The position numbers and the translations under genes are program-made. Positions 26,299 to 36,211 of a stretch of DNA of 47,780 nucleotides are shown here, in pieces. The notes under the pieces are model-generated. The model did not search any database. It was given only the letters and a program-made list of their open reading frames with translations, and was not told the origin of the DNA. Numbering within the stretch: position 1 is the first letter of the stretch; each line of letters opens with the position of its first letter. The stretch comes from Cyanobacteria bacterium CG_2015-22_32_23 (GTDB taxonomy: Bacteria > Cyanobacteriota > Cyanobacteriia > Cyanobacteriales > Cyanobacteriaceae). The stretch is taken from positions 1 through 47,780 of the forward strand of contig JAACUG010000094.1 of assembly GCA_009993045.1 (NCBI GenBank), given 5' to 3'.

Positions 26299-27705
26299 TT
26301 AATTGTTAGGAGTTAATTTCTGAAATAAAAATATTTGATCTTTCTCATGGATTAATTTAAAGTTTTCTTTAGTTTTTAAGAAGTTGAATAATTCTTTAAT
26401 TTTTTCTTGAGAAGCACCAAAACCTGGATTATCTAAGTTAAGTAAAATGTAGTCAAGATCATTAACTTTATCATAACTAAAATCATCGGTAGCTAAAAAA
26501 ATTACATCTCGATGGGTTAAATGGGGAACTATTTGGGCGGCGGTTAAAACTGACGCTTTTTTGTCAATTAAATTAATCGCTTCATTGGTTGATTGCCATG
26601 TTGATAAGTTTTTTGTATAGATAGAATCAGGGAAAAAATAAACATATTTTGCTAATACTAAGAAAGCAATTATTGACCAAATTCTTATTTGTGAACTTTT
26701 ATAAAACCATGTTCTGTGATTTGCTAAACTATTAATAACAGTTAAAATTAAAAAGGGAATAATTGGTAAAGAATATTGATGAATTAAATCTTTTTGCGGT
26801 TGATAATCTGTTAATAAATTAAGAAATATTGCAGGAATTGCAGGGATTAAATTTGTCAATTCTTGCCATGCTAAAGCTGGAATAACAGGAATAAATAATA
26901 ATACTAAATATTCGAGATTTGCAGAAGTAAATAAATAAGATAAAATAACCTGCGGTTTTAAGATTAAATTAACTAAAATTTCTCCCACAGAATCCCCTAA
27001 AAAACCATATCTACTAACGGCGGCGGCTTCTTCTCCGCTAAAAGCAGGAATAATTAATTGAGTGGCAATTATAAACCAAAAAATACCGCTAAATGTTGCA
27101 ATAATTCCGTATCTTTTTTTGTGATGAAAAATAATCAACCAAACACCCATCATCATGACATTTAAAGCTAATACGGCTTTACATCCTAATATTAAAATAA
27201 TGGATGCAATAAACCAGTAAATTTTATTTAATCTTACTGCTAAAATAGCTGTAAAAAATAAAGGTACAGCAATTACTTCTGGATGAAAATCAAACAAATT
27301 AACATTAAAAATTAAGGGATATAATATATAAATTAAACAGACGCTTCTTGCTTTTGAATCTGTTAAATCCATAAATTTTGCTATATGCCATATTGGTAAA
27401 ATTGCGATGGCTAAAGCAAAAGCCTGTAAGATAAATAACCAATAAACCGAAGGAAAAATAAAATATAAAGGCGCAATTAAATATAAAATCCACCCAGCAT
27501 GATCACCTAAAATATGTAATTCTCTAAAACTTACATAAGGATTTTTTCCTTGAGAAATAAGATAAATTCCATTATCAAAAATACCTAAATCATAAGCCGT
27601 TGAACTAAATAAAATATGACGCAAACTACTTGCTACAAATAGAACAATAAATGCAATTATAATATAGTATTTGATGTTATTAAAACGAGTTATAAATTCT
27701 TTCAT
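26299..27705 (-). CDS. DUF2079 multi-pass membrane protein
   Basis: The 468-residue protein has about ten hydrophobic segments and short charged loops. The N-terminal region (HILFSSTAYDLGIFDNGIYL, then GDHAGWILYLIAPLY) is the recognisable DUF2079 signature, including the D-L-G-I-F-D and H segments that recall GT-C-type glycosyltransferases. The C-terminal part (IVPHLTHRDVIFL, then DYILLNLDNPGFG) is soluble. Function is not established. A lipid-linked sugar transferase role is only an inference from fold similarity. Confidence 0.8.
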   Translation of the reverse strand: MKEFITRFNNIKYYIIIAFIVLFVASSLRHILFSSTAYDLGIFDNGIYLISQGKNPYVSFRELHILGDHAGWILYLIAPLYFIFPSVYWLFILQAFALAIAILPIWHIAKFMDLTDSKARSVCLIYILYPLIFNVNLFDFHPEVIAVPLFFTAILAVRLNKIYWFIASIILILGCKAVLALNVMMMGVWLIIFHHKKRYGIIATFSGIFWFIIATQLIIPAFSGEEAAAVSRYGFLGDSVGEILVNLILKPQVILSYLFTSANLEYLVLLFIPVIPALAWQELTNLIPAIPAIFLNLLTDYQPQKDLIHQYSLPIIPFLILTVINSLANHRTWFYKSSQIRIWSIIAFLVLAKYVYFFPDSIYTKNLSTWQSTNEAINLIDKKASVLTAAQIVPHLTHRDVIFLATDDFSYDKVNDLDYILLNLDNPGFGASQEKIKELFNFLKTKENFKLIHEKDQIFLFQKLTPNN

Positions 27706-27849
27706 AATTATATTAAAATATTCTGATTTATTGCCATTTTTTTAATGGTATTATTTAGTTATAATAGCTTAATTATTCTTTAATAGTTTATTTACTTATG
27801 TATTTTTACTTAGATATTTATTAACAAAATTAACTACTAATTATGAATT

Positions 27850-28449
27850 ATGAAATATACTTATATTTTGTTTTACAAGCCCTATAATGTCCTTTGTCAA
27901 TTTACTGATGATAGTCCTCATAATACGAATAGAGAAACTCTTAAAAATTATATTGATATACCTAATATTTATTCTGTAGGACGATTAGATCTCGACAGTG
28001 AAGGATTATTATTATTAACAGACAATCCGAGAGTCAAACACCGTCTTTGTGAACCTAGTTTTGCCCATCCTCGCACTTATTGGAGTCAAGTAGAAAATAT
28101 ACCTTCTCCTCAAGCATTACAAAAATTACAGCAAGGAGTAGTTATTCAAGGTAAAAAAACCAAAAATGCCATGGCCAAATTAATTACAGAAGAGCCACAA
28201 TTTCCCCTGCGTAATCCTCCTATTCGTTATCGCCGAGAAATTCCCACGGCTTGGCTACAATTAACCCTCACAGAAGGACGTAACCGTCAAGTAAGAAAAA
28301 TGACTGCAGCCGTAGGACACCCTACCCTAAGACTCATTAGAGTCAAAATGGGGATTAATCCTCACCATGAATTAACTTTATCAGGGTTACAACTTGGACA
28401 ATGGCGTAAATTAACGGATATTGAGCAAAAAAATCTTGAACAACTATAA
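27850..28449 (+). CDS. rluE: RluE/RsuA-family pseudouridine synthase
   Basis: The 199-residue enzyme lacks an S4 domain. The catalytic region is [16 protein letters not shown], with the Asp of R-L-D as nucleophile, after the opening [16 protein letters not shown]. The tail contains [20 protein letters not shown]. Short S4-less members are of the RluE type, which modifies U2457 in E. coli 23S rRNA. The exact site in this organism is inferred. Confidence 0.9.
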   Translation: MKYTYILFYKPYNVLCQFTDDSPHNTNRETLKNYIDIPNIYSVGRLDLDSEGLLLLTDNPRVKHRLCEPSFAHPRTYWSQVENIPSPQALQKLQQGVVIQGKKTKNAMAKLITEEPQFPLRNPPIRYRREIPTAWLQLTLTEGRNRQVRKMTAAVGHPTLRLIRVKMGINPHHELTLSGLQLGQWRKLTDIEQKNLEQL

Positions 28450-28516
28450 TTCTTTTTTCATAATTCTTTCATTTTTGTTATAATAATTTTATCTTTAATG
28501 GCAAAGTGACTAGATT

Positions 28517-29269
28517 ATGGGAAATTTGAATAGTTTAGCAGTAGAAAATCTTTCCGTAAGTTATCGGCAAGTTGAGGCTTTGAGAAATGTTAGTTTTCAA
28601 GTTTTACCTCATCGAGTTACAGGTATTATTGGACCTAATGGTGCAGGAAAAAGTACTATGATGAAAGCTATGTTAGGCTTGATCCCTTATCAGTTTGGCT
28701 CAATTCTTCTCGATAATCAACCCCTAATCAAACAAAAATCTCGTATAGCTTATGTACCACAGCGATCGCAAATAGATTGGACTTATCCAGCGACAGTTTG
28801 GGATGTAGTGATGATGGGTAGAGTCAAAAAAACAGGTTGGTTACTTCCCTTCTCAAAAATGAGCCGTTTAACTGTCAAAAAAGCCTTAGAAAAAGTGCAA
28901 ATGTCTGATTTTTGCCATCGCCCCATCGGAGAACTTTCAGGAGGACAACAACAAAGAGTATTTTTAGCTAGATCATTAGCACAATCTGCTGATATATTCT
29001 TTTTTGATGAACCTTTTGCAGGAGTAGATCAAAAAACTGAGACAATTATTTTTAATATTTTTCGAGAATTAGCTCAAGAAGGTAAAATTGTTTTGGTGGT
29101 AAATCACGATTTAGGAGAATCAATTAATAATTTTGATAATCTTATTTTAGTTAATAAAAACTTGATTGCTTCAGGTACAAAAGAAGAAGTTTTACAAGAA
29201 GAAAATTTATATAATGCCTATAGTGGAAAAGTCTCTTTTTTCTCTCAAAATCAAAAATTAATAGCTTAA
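28517..29269 (+). CDS. Metal ABC transporter ATP-binding protein (Mn/Zn type, MntA/ZnuC-like)
   Basis: The 250-residue ATPase has Walker A (IIGPNGAGKSTMMKAMLG), Q-loop (AYVPQRSQIDWTYP), signature LSGGQQQRVFLARSLAQ, Walker B FFFDEPFAGVD and the switch His (VVNHDLGE). The QRSQIDWTYPATVWDVVMMG segment is typical of the manganese/zinc/iron family (MntA, ZnuC). A membrane permease gene follows after 70 bp. No substrate-binding protein gene is adjacent, although Synechocystis mntCAB has one. Metal specificity cannot be decided, with manganese my best guess. Confidence 0.9.
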   Translation: MGNLNSLAVENLSVSYRQVEALRNVSFQVLPHRVTGIIGPNGAGKSTMMKAMLGLIPYQFGSILLDNQPLIKQKSRIAYVPQRSQIDWTYPATVWDVVMMGRVKKTGWLLPFSKMSRLTVKKALEKVQMSDFCHRPIGELSGGQQQRVFLARSLAQSADIFFFDEPFAGVDQKTETIIFNIFRELAQEGKIVLVVNHDLGESINNFDNLILVNKNLIASGTKEEVLQEENLYNAYSGKVSFFSQNQKLIA

Positions 29270-29339
29270 AAAATTAAATATATGTTCAATACAATGTTTA
29301 TATTTTTATCTTTTATATATTAGCTTTAAATCATCCCAA

Positions 29340-30203
29340 ATGTTAAAAATTTTAATTGAACCTTTGCAGTATGAATTTATGCAAAGATCTTTAATAATAG
29401 CTATTATTGTTGGCATAATTTGTGCCGTAGTTGGTAGTTATTTAATGGTGCAAAGATTAGCATTATTAGGAGATGCTATTAGTCATTCTGTTTTACCCGG
29501 ATTAGCCATCGCTTTTATCTTAGATATAAATATTTTTATTGGTGCATTCGTAGCTGGATTAATTAGTACTTTGTGTATAAATATCATTAGAAATAACTCA
29601 AAAATAAAAGAAGATGCTGCTATGGGTATAGTATTTTCAGCTTTTTTTGCCCTTGGTATAACCTTAATTACTGTTGTTCAAAAAGAAAATAAAATAGATC
29701 TTAATCACTTTCTTTTTGGTAATATTTTAGGGGTTAGCTTATCAGATGTAAAAGATACAATTATTATTGCTATTTTTGTTTTATTAATCGTCTTTTTATT
29801 TTATAAAGAATTATTATTTTATACTTTCGATAAATTGGGAGCAAAATCCGTTGGTTTACCCGTTAATCTACTCGATACAGGATTAATGATTTTAATTGGT
29901 TTAACCATTGTGGCAAGTTTAAAAGCTGTAGGAGTAATTTTAGTTTTATCTTTATTAATTACCCCAGCTTGTACTGCTTATTTATTAGTAAATCGCTTAC
30001 ATGAAGTGATGATATTAGGAGTTTTTTTCGGGGTAATTTCTAGTATTAGCGGAATGTATTTAAGTTATTATTTTAATTTACCTTCAGGACCAGCCATCGT
30101 ATTAGTAGCTACATTATTATTTATTTTTAGCTTTTTATTCAGTCCTAATCATGGGCTAATTACTGGATTTTTAAAATTAAAATATAATCAAATAAAGTCT
30201 TAA
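29340..30203 (+). CDS. Metal ABC transporter permease (Mn/Zn type, MntB/ZnuB-like)
   Basis: The 287-residue permease of the ABC-3 family has about eight membrane helices. Family blocks are GSYLMVQRLALLGDAISHSV, LPGLAIAF, EDAAMGIVFSAFFALGI and VGVILVLSLLITPACTAYLL. It should form a dimer that moves the metal ion inward with the ATPase encoded just upstream. ATPase and permease are probably cotranscribed. The binding protein must come from elsewhere. Confidence 0.92.
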   Translation: MLKILIEPLQYEFMQRSLIIAIIVGIICAVVGSYLMVQRLALLGDAISHSVLPGLAIAFILDINIFIGAFVAGLISTLCINIIRNNSKIKEDAAMGIVFSAFFALGITLITVVQKENKIDLNHFLFGNILGVSLSDVKDTIIIAIFVLLIVFLFYKELLFYTFDKLGAKSVGLPVNLLDTGLMILIGLTIVASLKAVGVILVLSLLITPACTAYLLVNRLHEVMILGVFFGVISSISGMYLSYYFNLPSGPAIVLVATLLFIFSFLFSPNHGLITGFLKLKYNQIKS

Positions 30204-30321
30204 ATTAATTATTATTTTCCTTAATATTATTTTTTCTTAAGTTAAACTAATTATCGAAATTACTTATTTATTTTGACAAAATTGATGAGATAATAGCACT
30301 TATTAAGTATAGAGGTGTTTT

Positions 30322-30792
30322 ATGTCTTCTCGTGCCACTTTTTTAACCACTTTAGCTCTAATGGTTACGGTAAATTTACCTGCTTTAGCCGAAACCTGTA
30401 TCCCCCTTTCATTGGTAGGTGGAGAAGGTAGCGAAGTCACAAAAACTGTTTCACAACCCACTATTCCAGGCCCTTTTGGTATTACCATTACTCGTAATAA
30501 TTGGAATACAGATTGGGCAATACCCGGAGGAATCAATTTTAATCGTTTTGTAACTACTATAACTGCACCCAATGGCGGTTCATTCAACCTCAGTTTATTT
30601 CTTAAATATAGTGATCAAACCTCAGAGGAAGTTTTCAACAAGCAAAATGTAACCATTAATCCTCAAAAGCCTTTAATTATTGAGAAAAAATCCGCTCCTA
30701 ATGATTTTCCTTTTCAAGTTAATCTTTTACTCGGCGGAATAGAACAAATCGGAAGAACTTACACAGCATCCGTTGTGGGTTGTTATAAATAA
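30322..30792 (+). CDS. Secreted protein of unknown function
   Basis: The 156-residue protein has a clear signal peptide (ATFLTTLALMVTVNLPALAE, cleavage after ALA). The mature part is beta-rich, with two cysteines (C27 in ETCIPLSL and C154 in VVGCYK) that could form one disulfide joining the ends. The pattern of SQPTIPGPFGITITRNNWNT, then VTTITAPNGGSFNLSLFL, suggests an Ig-like or jelly-roll fold. I recognise no domain. It is the gene just before sufR on the same strand. Confidence 0.7.
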   Translation: MSSRATFLTTLALMVTVNLPALAETCIPLSLVGGEGSEVTKTVSQPTIPGPFGITITRNNWNTDWAIPGGINFNRFVTTITAPNGGSFNLSLFLKYSDQTSEEVFNKQNVTINPQKPLIIEKKSAPNDFPFQVNLLLGGIEQIGRTYTASVVGCYK

Positions 30793-30882
30793 AATTCAAT
30801 CATAACAATTAATAATTAACAATGAAGAACCTTTAATTTGGAATATTTTTAAGAAAATAACCTGTTATACTTAAAACTTAAG

Positions 30883-30896
30883 CAACTAAAAAGTTG
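30883..30896 (+). promoter_or_regulatory. SufR operator (CAAC-N6-GTTG) upstream of sufR
   Basis: CAAC (30883-30886), TAAAAA, GTTG (30893-30896): an exact match to the palindrome bound by cyanobacterial SufR. It lies 60 bp before the sufR ATG and just downstream of a possible -10 (TATACT, 30866-30871), where a bound repressor would block initiation. This supports autoregulation. Confidence 0.7.
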
Positions 30897-30955
30897 TTTT
30901 ATTCTCACACATATTTTGATAATCATTAATTTTATTGATGCTTTAAAGGGAGATT

Positions 30956-31618
30956 ATGACGACTTCCTTACAACAATCGAGTAAAGATTCTATCTTACAA
31001 TACCTGCTCAAAGATTCTCAGGCTTCTGCTCAAACTATTGCACAAGTTCTTAATATTAGTCCTCAAGCCACTCGACGACATTTAAAAGAATTAGAAGATC
31101 AAGGATTTATTGATCGCCATATAATTCAAGTAAAAACAGGACGTCCACAACATTTTTATTCTCTTTCTCGAAAAGGGCGTGATCGTTTTCCCCAAAATTA
31201 TGGAGAATTTGCGGTATCCTTTTTAGATACTCTCACCGAAACTGTAGGGGAAAATCAAGTTAGCAAAGTTTTAGAAAAACAGTGGCAAAGAAAAGCAGAA
31301 AATTATCGACAATATCTCACAGGTAAAACATTACATCAAAGAGTTGCTCAGTTAGTAGAAATTAGGAAAGAAGAAGGTTATATGGCGGAATTGTTTTGCG
31401 TTGACAAAAAATCTACAGATTTAGATAATCAACAACAATTTTTCTTAAGTGAGCATAACTGTGCTATTTCTGACGTAGCTGAGTCTTATCCCCAAGTTTG
31501 TGGTCATGAATTAGAAATGTTTGCTTCTTTATTCCCTGATTGTCATGTGGAAAGAACTAATTGGATTAAAGATGGTGAGCATCGTTGCGGTTATTTAATC
31601 AAAAAAAATTTGAATTGA
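30956..31618 (+). CDS. sufR: Iron-sulfur cluster biosynthesis repressor SufR
   Basis: The 220-residue DeoR-type regulator has an N-terminal winged helix (about 10-75, SPQATRRHLKELEDQGFI) and a C-terminal cysteine cluster. C169, C182, C196 and C211 follow C-x12-C-x13-C-x14-C exactly, the SufR [4Fe-4S] pattern, with C148 in addition. SufR with its cluster represses sufBCDS and itself. In most cyanobacteria it is divergent from sufBCDS, but here the neighbours are a secreted protein and aroC, so the regulator has been separated from its main target. A perfect operator sits upstream. Confidence 0.96.
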   Translation: MTTSLQQSSKDSILQYLLKDSQASAQTIAQVLNISPQATRRHLKELEDQGFIDRHIIQVKTGRPQHFYSLSRKGRDRFPQNYGEFAVSFLDTLTETVGENQVSKVLEKQWQRKAENYRQYLTGKTLHQRVAQLVEIRKEEGYMAELFCVDKKSTDLDNQQQFFLSEHNCAISDVAESYPQVCGHELEMFASLFPDCHVERTNWIKDGEHRCGYLIKKNLN

Positions 31619-31670
31619 TGAAAATGTGGTTTGTTTTATTTTGACCTAAAAACAACATCATATAAAGACT

Positions 31671-31769
31671 ATAGGAGATAGGAGGATAGGAGATAGGAGA
31701 TAGGAGATAGGAGATAGGAGATAGGAGATAGGAGATAGGAGATAGGAGATAGGAGATAGGAGATAGGAG
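31671..31769 (+). repeat. Tandem heptamer array, 14 copies of ATAGGAG
   Basis: Fourteen head-to-tail ATAGGAG units with a single extra G after the second copy (14 x 7 + 1 = 99 bp). It lies in the 324-bp gap between sufR and aroC, which is otherwise without genes. The rest of the gap (31780-31840) holds degenerate TTCCCAGTTTCC-like repeats. This is the reverse complement of the unit in the longer array at 37453-37822. Confidence 0.95.
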
Positions 31770-31942
31770 TAATTAATTTCTAATTCCCAGTTTCCTTTCT
31801 CATTCCCAGTTTCCTTTCTTATTCCTAATTCCTAAAAGGTTTTTAGTCTCGAACTTAGGGATACCTTAACTTTTTTTATCTATTTATGGTAAGTTAAAAC
31901 AAATAAATATATCAAATCTATAACTATTTTATTCATTAATAA

Positions 31943-33040
31943 ATGAGCAGTAATTTTGGTGCATTATTTAGAATATCAACCTTCGGTGAATCTCACGGAG
32001 GAGGGGTTGGTGTCGTTATTGATGGTTGCCCTCCTTTAATTGAAATTTCTGCACAGGAGATACAACTTGAGCTAAATCGTCGTAAGCCAGGGCAAAGTAA
32101 GATTACTACTCCTCGTAATGAGTCTGACTTGTGCGAAATCATTTCAGGAGTGTTTGAAGGTAAAACTTTAGGTACACCTATCGCTATTTTAGTACGCAAC
32201 AAAGACGCTCGATCACAAGATTATGACGAAATGGCTGTGAAATATCGCCCTTCCCATGCTGATGCTACCTATGATGCTAAGTATGGCATTCGTAACTGGC
32301 AAGGTGGCGGAAGATCTTCCGCACGAGAAACCATTGCTAGGGTTGCGGCTGGTGCGATCGCCAAAAAAATTCTTCGTCAAGTAACAGGAGTGGAAATTAT
32401 CGCCTATGTGAAGCGCATCAAAGACTTAGAAGCGGTGGTAAATGAAGATACTGTAACTTTTGAGCAAGTAGAAAGTAATATAGTTAGATGTCCCGATGAA
32501 GAATGTGCCCAGAAAATGATCGAATTAATCGATGATATTAGAAAAGAAAAAGATTCTTTAGGCGGTGTAGTGGAATGTGTAGTTAGAAACGTACCATTAG
32601 GCTTAGGCGAACCAGTTTTTGATAAATTAGAAGCAGATTTAGCTAAAGCAATTATGTCATTACCAGCTACTAAAGGCTTTGAAATTGGTTCAGGTTTTCA
32701 TGGTACAACTCTAACAGGAAGCGAACATAACGACGAATTTTATATTGATGACCAAGGAAACACTCGTACTAAAACTAATCGTTCAGGAGGTATTCAAGGA
32801 GGTATTAGTAACGGTGAAAACATCATTTTAAGAGCGGCTTTTAAGCCTACAGCTACCATTGGGAAAGAACAAAATACCGTTAGTAAGGAAGGGGAAGAAA
32901 CCACCTTAGCGGCGAAAGGAAGACATGATCCTTGCGTATTACCTAGAGCAGTACCGATGGTAGAAGCAATGGTTGCTCTTGTGCTATGCGATCATCTCTT
33001 AAGACATCATGCTCAATGTAAGTTGATTGTTAATGATTGA
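31943..33040 (+). CDS. aroC: Chorismate synthase
   Basis: The 365-residue FMN-dependent enzyme completes the shikimate pathway by converting EPSP to chorismate. Signatures are [52 protein letters not shown] and [15 protein letters not shown], with [19 protein letters not shown] near the end. Length and motifs are complete. Confidence 0.97.
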   Translation: MSSNFGALFRISTFGESHGGGVGVVIDGCPPLIEISAQEIQLELNRRKPGQSKITTPRNESDLCEIISGVFEGKTLGTPIAILVRNKDARSQDYDEMAVKYRPSHADATYDAKYGIRNWQGGGRSSARETIARVAAGAIAKKILRQVTGVEIIAYVKRIKDLEAVVNEDTVTFEQVESNIVRCPDEECAQKMIELIDDIRKEKDSLGGVVECVVRNVPLGLGEPVFDKLEADLAKAIMSLPATKGFEIGSGFHGTTLTGSEHNDEFYIDDQGNTRTKTNRSGGIQGGISNGENIILRAAFKPTATIGKEQNTVSKEGEETTLAAKGRHDPCVLPRAVPMVEAMVALVLCDHLLRHHAQCKLIVND

Positions 33041-33136
33041 TAATGAATAGTTGATAGTTGATATTTAATAAAATCTTCCACCAGAGCTTGACAAATTTGT
33101 TTGAGCTTTGTTATATTAATAAATGTGCGAAATAAA

Positions 33137-33208
33137 TGGGATGTCGCCAAGCGGTAAGGCAGCGGGTTTTGGTCTCGCCATTCCTAGGTTCGAATCCTAG
33201 CATCCCAG
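33137..33208 (+). tRNA. trnQ-UUG: tRNA-Gln (anticodon UUG)
   Basis: A 72-nt cloverleaf: acceptor TGGGATG (33137-33143) pairs with CATCCCA (33201-33207), discriminator G at 33208, D-loop AGCGGTAAGGC, anticodon stem GCGGG/CTCGC with loop TTTTGGT (anticodon TTG), and T-arm CCTAG GTTCGAAT CCTAG. CCA is not encoded. It stands alone between aroC and the deacetylase gene. Confidence 0.96.
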
Positions 33209-33289
33209 TTTTTAATTATTCCCTGTTTGTATGATTTATTATCATTAGAATAAAATAATTATATCTATTCAAACATTTTTATATTGACA

Positions 33290-34132
33290 ATGATGCCTAA
33301 ATATGCGGTTATTAATGCTGATGATTTTGGTTACTCCGATGAGGTAAATAAGGCTATTATTACTGCTTATCAACAAGGTATTTTAACCAGTACCAGTTTA
33401 ATGGTGACAGGAAAAAAAGCAAATTCCGCCGTTAATTTAGCTAAAGAAAACCTTAATTTAGGAGTAGGTTTACATCTTGTTTTGTGTTGTGGAAAATCTG
33501 CATTAAATCCCTCACAAATTCCTCATTTAGTCGATAAAAATGGTAACTTTAATGATAGTGCGGCTATGGCTGGTTTAAGGTATCAATTTATTAAGTCTGC
33601 TCGAAAAGAGTTAAAAGAGGAAATTAAAGCTCAATTAGAGTTGTTTAAGGCTACAGGTTTAAAGTTATCTCACGTTGATGGGCATTTACATTTACACACT
33701 CATCCTATTATTTTAAATATATTAGCAGAATTAGCTCAAGAATATGAGATAAAATTTATTCGTCTTCCCTATGAAGAATTAAGTTTTACTTTGAATGTTG
33801 ATTCTAATAATTTGCTTTTAAAAATAGTCTATTTTAATGTATTTAGTTTATTGAGAAAATACGGCGAAAATTTATTAAGTAATCATGGCATTAAATATTT
33901 AAAACGTGTTTATGGTTTATTGCAAACAGGTAATGTGAGTGAATCTTATTTATTAGGTTTAATTCCTCAAATTCAAACTAATTTTATCGAAATTTACTCT
34001 CATCCTCAAGGTATTTTCTCTGATGTAGAATTACAGGGTTTATGTAGTCAAAAAGTTAAGGATATGTTAAGCTCTAATGGTTTTGAGTTAGTCAGTTATC
34101 CACAATTAGAGGAGAAAATATCGGGGTGTTAA
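33290..34132 (+). CDS. YdjC/HpnK-family carbohydrate deacetylase
   Basis: The protein is about 280 residues. The metal and catalytic motif is AVINADDFGYSDEVNKAI (D-D) with HVDGHLHLHTHP (His ligands), and the C-terminal IYSHPQG His is present. The family includes ChbG (chitooligosaccharide deacetylase) and HpnK (deacetylation of an acetylglucosaminyl hopanoid). I start at ATG 33290. ATG 33293 is equally possible, and TTG 33284 is less likely. The 3' end overlaps the next gene by 7 bp, which points to translational coupling with a transporter-like protein. Confidence 0.85.
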   Translation: MMPKYAVINADDFGYSDEVNKAIITAYQQGILTSTSLMVTGKKANSAVNLAKENLNLGVGLHLVLCCGKSALNPSQIPHLVDKNGNFNDSAAMAGLRYQFIKSARKELKEEIKAQLELFKATGLKLSHVDGHLHLHTHPIILNILAELAQEYEIKFIRLPYEELSFTLNVDSNNLLLKIVYFNVFSLLRKYGENLLSNHGIKYLKRVYGLLQTGNVSESYLLGLIPQIQTNFIEIYSHPQGIFSDVELQGLCSQKVKDMLSSNGFELVSYPQLEEKISGC

Positions 34133-34962
34133 ATAGTTTAATTTTGTTGGTTTTAGTCATTACTCAGGTTTTAGGTGATGTTTGTCTGAGTCATGCTATG
34201 AAAATTTACGGCGAAATTACTTCTTTTTCTCCCTCAGTTATTCTCAATGTTATCTATTATTTATTTACTTCTCCTTGGTTTTATCTTGGATTAGGTAGTT
34301 TAACTTTTTCATGGTTTCTTTATCTTTTTTCTGTGTCGAAGATGGATTTAAGTTATGTTTTACCTATTCACGCTTCAAGTTATATTTTAAATGCTTTATT
34401 CGCTTGGTTATTTTTACAAGAAACTATCACCCCTATCCGTTGGTCAGCTACTGCCATAATTTCTGGAGGGGTTTTTATTGTTGGTTATAGTCAATATCAA
34501 TATGAAAAATACGAGGAAAAATTACGAGATACTTTAATAGTTGATAAAGAAAATGCTAGTAAAATTCTTGTTACTCTTCCTTTTGGCGCTTTTTTACCTG
34601 TTACTTGGTTAGGAGTTATTCTGATGGTTTTAGCTGATAGTATGGGAGATTTATTAAATGCTAAGGCGATGAAAACTATTGGTGATATAACTTCTTTTTC
34701 TTTCTTAGGAATTTTTCAATGGTTAAAAAAAATTTTAACGAATACTAACATTATTATCGGTGTTTCTTGTCAGGCGATCGCTTTATTATTATTAATTTGT
34801 TTGCTAAGTTGGGATGATTTAAGTTTAATACGCCCTGCTAGTGCGATTAGTTATTTAATAACTTTAATATCCGCTAAATATATTCTTCATGAAAAAATCC
34901 ATAGAGGTAGATTTATCGGTATTTGTTGGATTTTATTCGGTGTGATAACTCTTTCTGTATAA
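34126..34962 (+). CDS. EamA/DMT-family transporter (two EamA repeats)
   Basis: The 278-residue membrane protein has about ten helices in two related halves. The halves show matched openings (VLGDVCLSHAMKIYGEITSF and LADSMGDLLNAKAMKTIGDI). Typical EamA helices are present (LSYVLPIHASSYILNALFAW and LSLIRPASAISYLITLISAK). The start is GTG at 34126, preceded by GGAG at 34111-34114 inside the preceding gene, which it overlaps by 7 bp. Coupling suggests that it exports or flips the product or substrate of the deacetylase, perhaps a lipid-linked sugar. Confidence 0.85.
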   Translation: MLNSLILLVLVITQVLGDVCLSHAMKIYGEITSFSPSVILNVIYYLFTSPWFYLGLGSLTFSWFLYLFSVSKMDLSYVLPIHASSYILNALFAWLFLQETITPIRWSATAIISGGVFIVGYSQYQYEKYEEKLRDTLIVDKENASKILVTLPFGAFLPVTWLGVILMVLADSMGDLLNAKAMKTIGDITSFSFLGIFQWLKKILTNTNIIIGVSCQAIALLLLICLLSWDDLSLIRPASAISYLITLISAKYILHEKIHRGRFIGICWILFGVITLSV

Positions 34963-34977
34963 TTTTCAAAAAACGAT

Positions 34978-35023
34978 AAAATCAAGATCTTTAAACATAA
35001 AACTTGCTTAAAAACCTTGATTT
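34978..35023. terminator. Possible bidirectional terminator between convergent genes
   Basis: AAATCAAG (34979-34986) pairs with CTTGATTT (35016-35023), 8 bp with a 29-nt A/T-rich loop. It is followed by ATTTATATTT on the plus strand and preceded by an A-rich run that becomes T-rich on the minus strand. It lies between the EamA gene and convergent hemF. Confidence 0.4.
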
Positions 35024-35058
35024 ATTTATATTTCTCCCTGTTTCCTAACTCCTGTTTC

Positions 35059-36087
35059 CTAATTATTTCCTAAATTTGCCCAATCTTGAGGTTTAAGGAA
35101 AACTTCTGTTAATTCAGCTTCACGGCTTCCAACTTCAGGAGAATAACAATATTGCCAACGAACTTCAGGAGGTAAAGACATTAAAATTGACTCTGTACGT
35201 CCATTAGTTTGTAAGCCAAAAATAGTACCTCTGTCATAAACTAAATTAAATTCGACATAACGTCCTCGACGATACAATTGGAAATTACGTTCTTTTTCTC
35301 CGTATTCCATACCATTACGACGCTCAATAATAGGTAAATAAGAAGGTAAAAAGGCATCACCACAACTTTGCGCAAAAGCAAATAAATCTTCCCATGTGCG
35401 AGATACTGTACCTACTTTTTGACTATACTGATTTGCTAATCCATTATGATCTGAACCAGCGTACAATTGTCCTCGGTTATCTTGATAATCAAAGAAAATA
35501 CCACCAATACCTCTGGCTTCTTGACGATGTTTTAAGTAAAAATATTCATCACACCAGTGTTTAAAAGTCGGATAATATTCAGGGTGATGTTTATCACAAG
35601 CCTGTTTTAAGGTTTTATGAAAATGAATTGCATCTTCAGCAAAAGGATAATAAGGGGTTAAATCTGCACCCCCAGCAAACCACCACACAGAACCAGCTTC
35701 AAAGTAACGATAGTTTAAATGTACTGTAGGTACATAAGGATTTTTTGGGTGTAATACCATCGATGTTCCTGTAGCGTAAAATCCTTGATTCACGGCATCT
35801 GGACGTTGAACTAATATTGAAGGTGGTAAAGTATCCCCCCAAACTTCCGAAAAGTTAACTCCTCCTTGCTCAAATACACCGCCATTGCTGATTACTCTTG
35901 TGCGTCCACCGCCACCTTCTTCTCTCTCCCAGTTATCTTCTTGAAATTTGGCTTTTCCGTCAATTTCTTCTAAACCTTGGCAAATTTTATCTTGTAATGT
36001 TTTTACCAATTCTTTGGCACGTTCTCTGGAATTACTTGGAGGGATATTTGTATTTACATCTTGAGGATTTGTCAGTAAATTCGTCAT
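35059..36087 (-). CDS. hemF: Oxygen-dependent coproporphyrinogen III oxidase
   Basis: The 342-residue enzyme decarboxylates coproporphyrinogen III to protoporphyrinogen IX using O2, in haem and chlorophyll synthesis. Signatures are [64 protein letters not shown] and [19 protein letters not shown]. It is divergent from acsF (239 bp between), another O2-using enzyme of chlorophyll synthesis. Confidence 0.97.
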   Translation of the reverse strand: MTNLLTNPQDVNTNIPPSNSRERAKELVKTLQDKICQGLEEIDGKAKFQEDNWEREEGGGGRTRVISNGGVFEQGGVNFSEVWGDTLPPSILVQRPDAVNQGFYATGTSMVLHPKNPYVPTVHLNYRYFEAGSVWWFAGGADLTPYYPFAEDAIHFHKTLKQACDKHHPEYYPTFKHWCDEYFYLKHRQEARGIGGIFFDYQDNRGQLYAGSDHNGLANQYSQKVGTVSRTWEDLFAFAQSCGDAFLPSYLPIIERRNGMEYGEKERNFQLYRRGRYVEFNLVYDRGTIFGLQTNGRTESILMSLPPEVRWQYCYSPEVGSREAELTEVFLKPQDWANLGNN

Positions 36088-36211
36088 AGCTTTGTTAATT
36101 TTTTTTTGATTTTCTTTTTTATACTTTAATTACTATATAGTGATGAATCTTTCTTTGCCAAGATAACTTATAAAAACTTAATAAATAAAACTTTCTTGAT
36201 ATTATGAGTTA

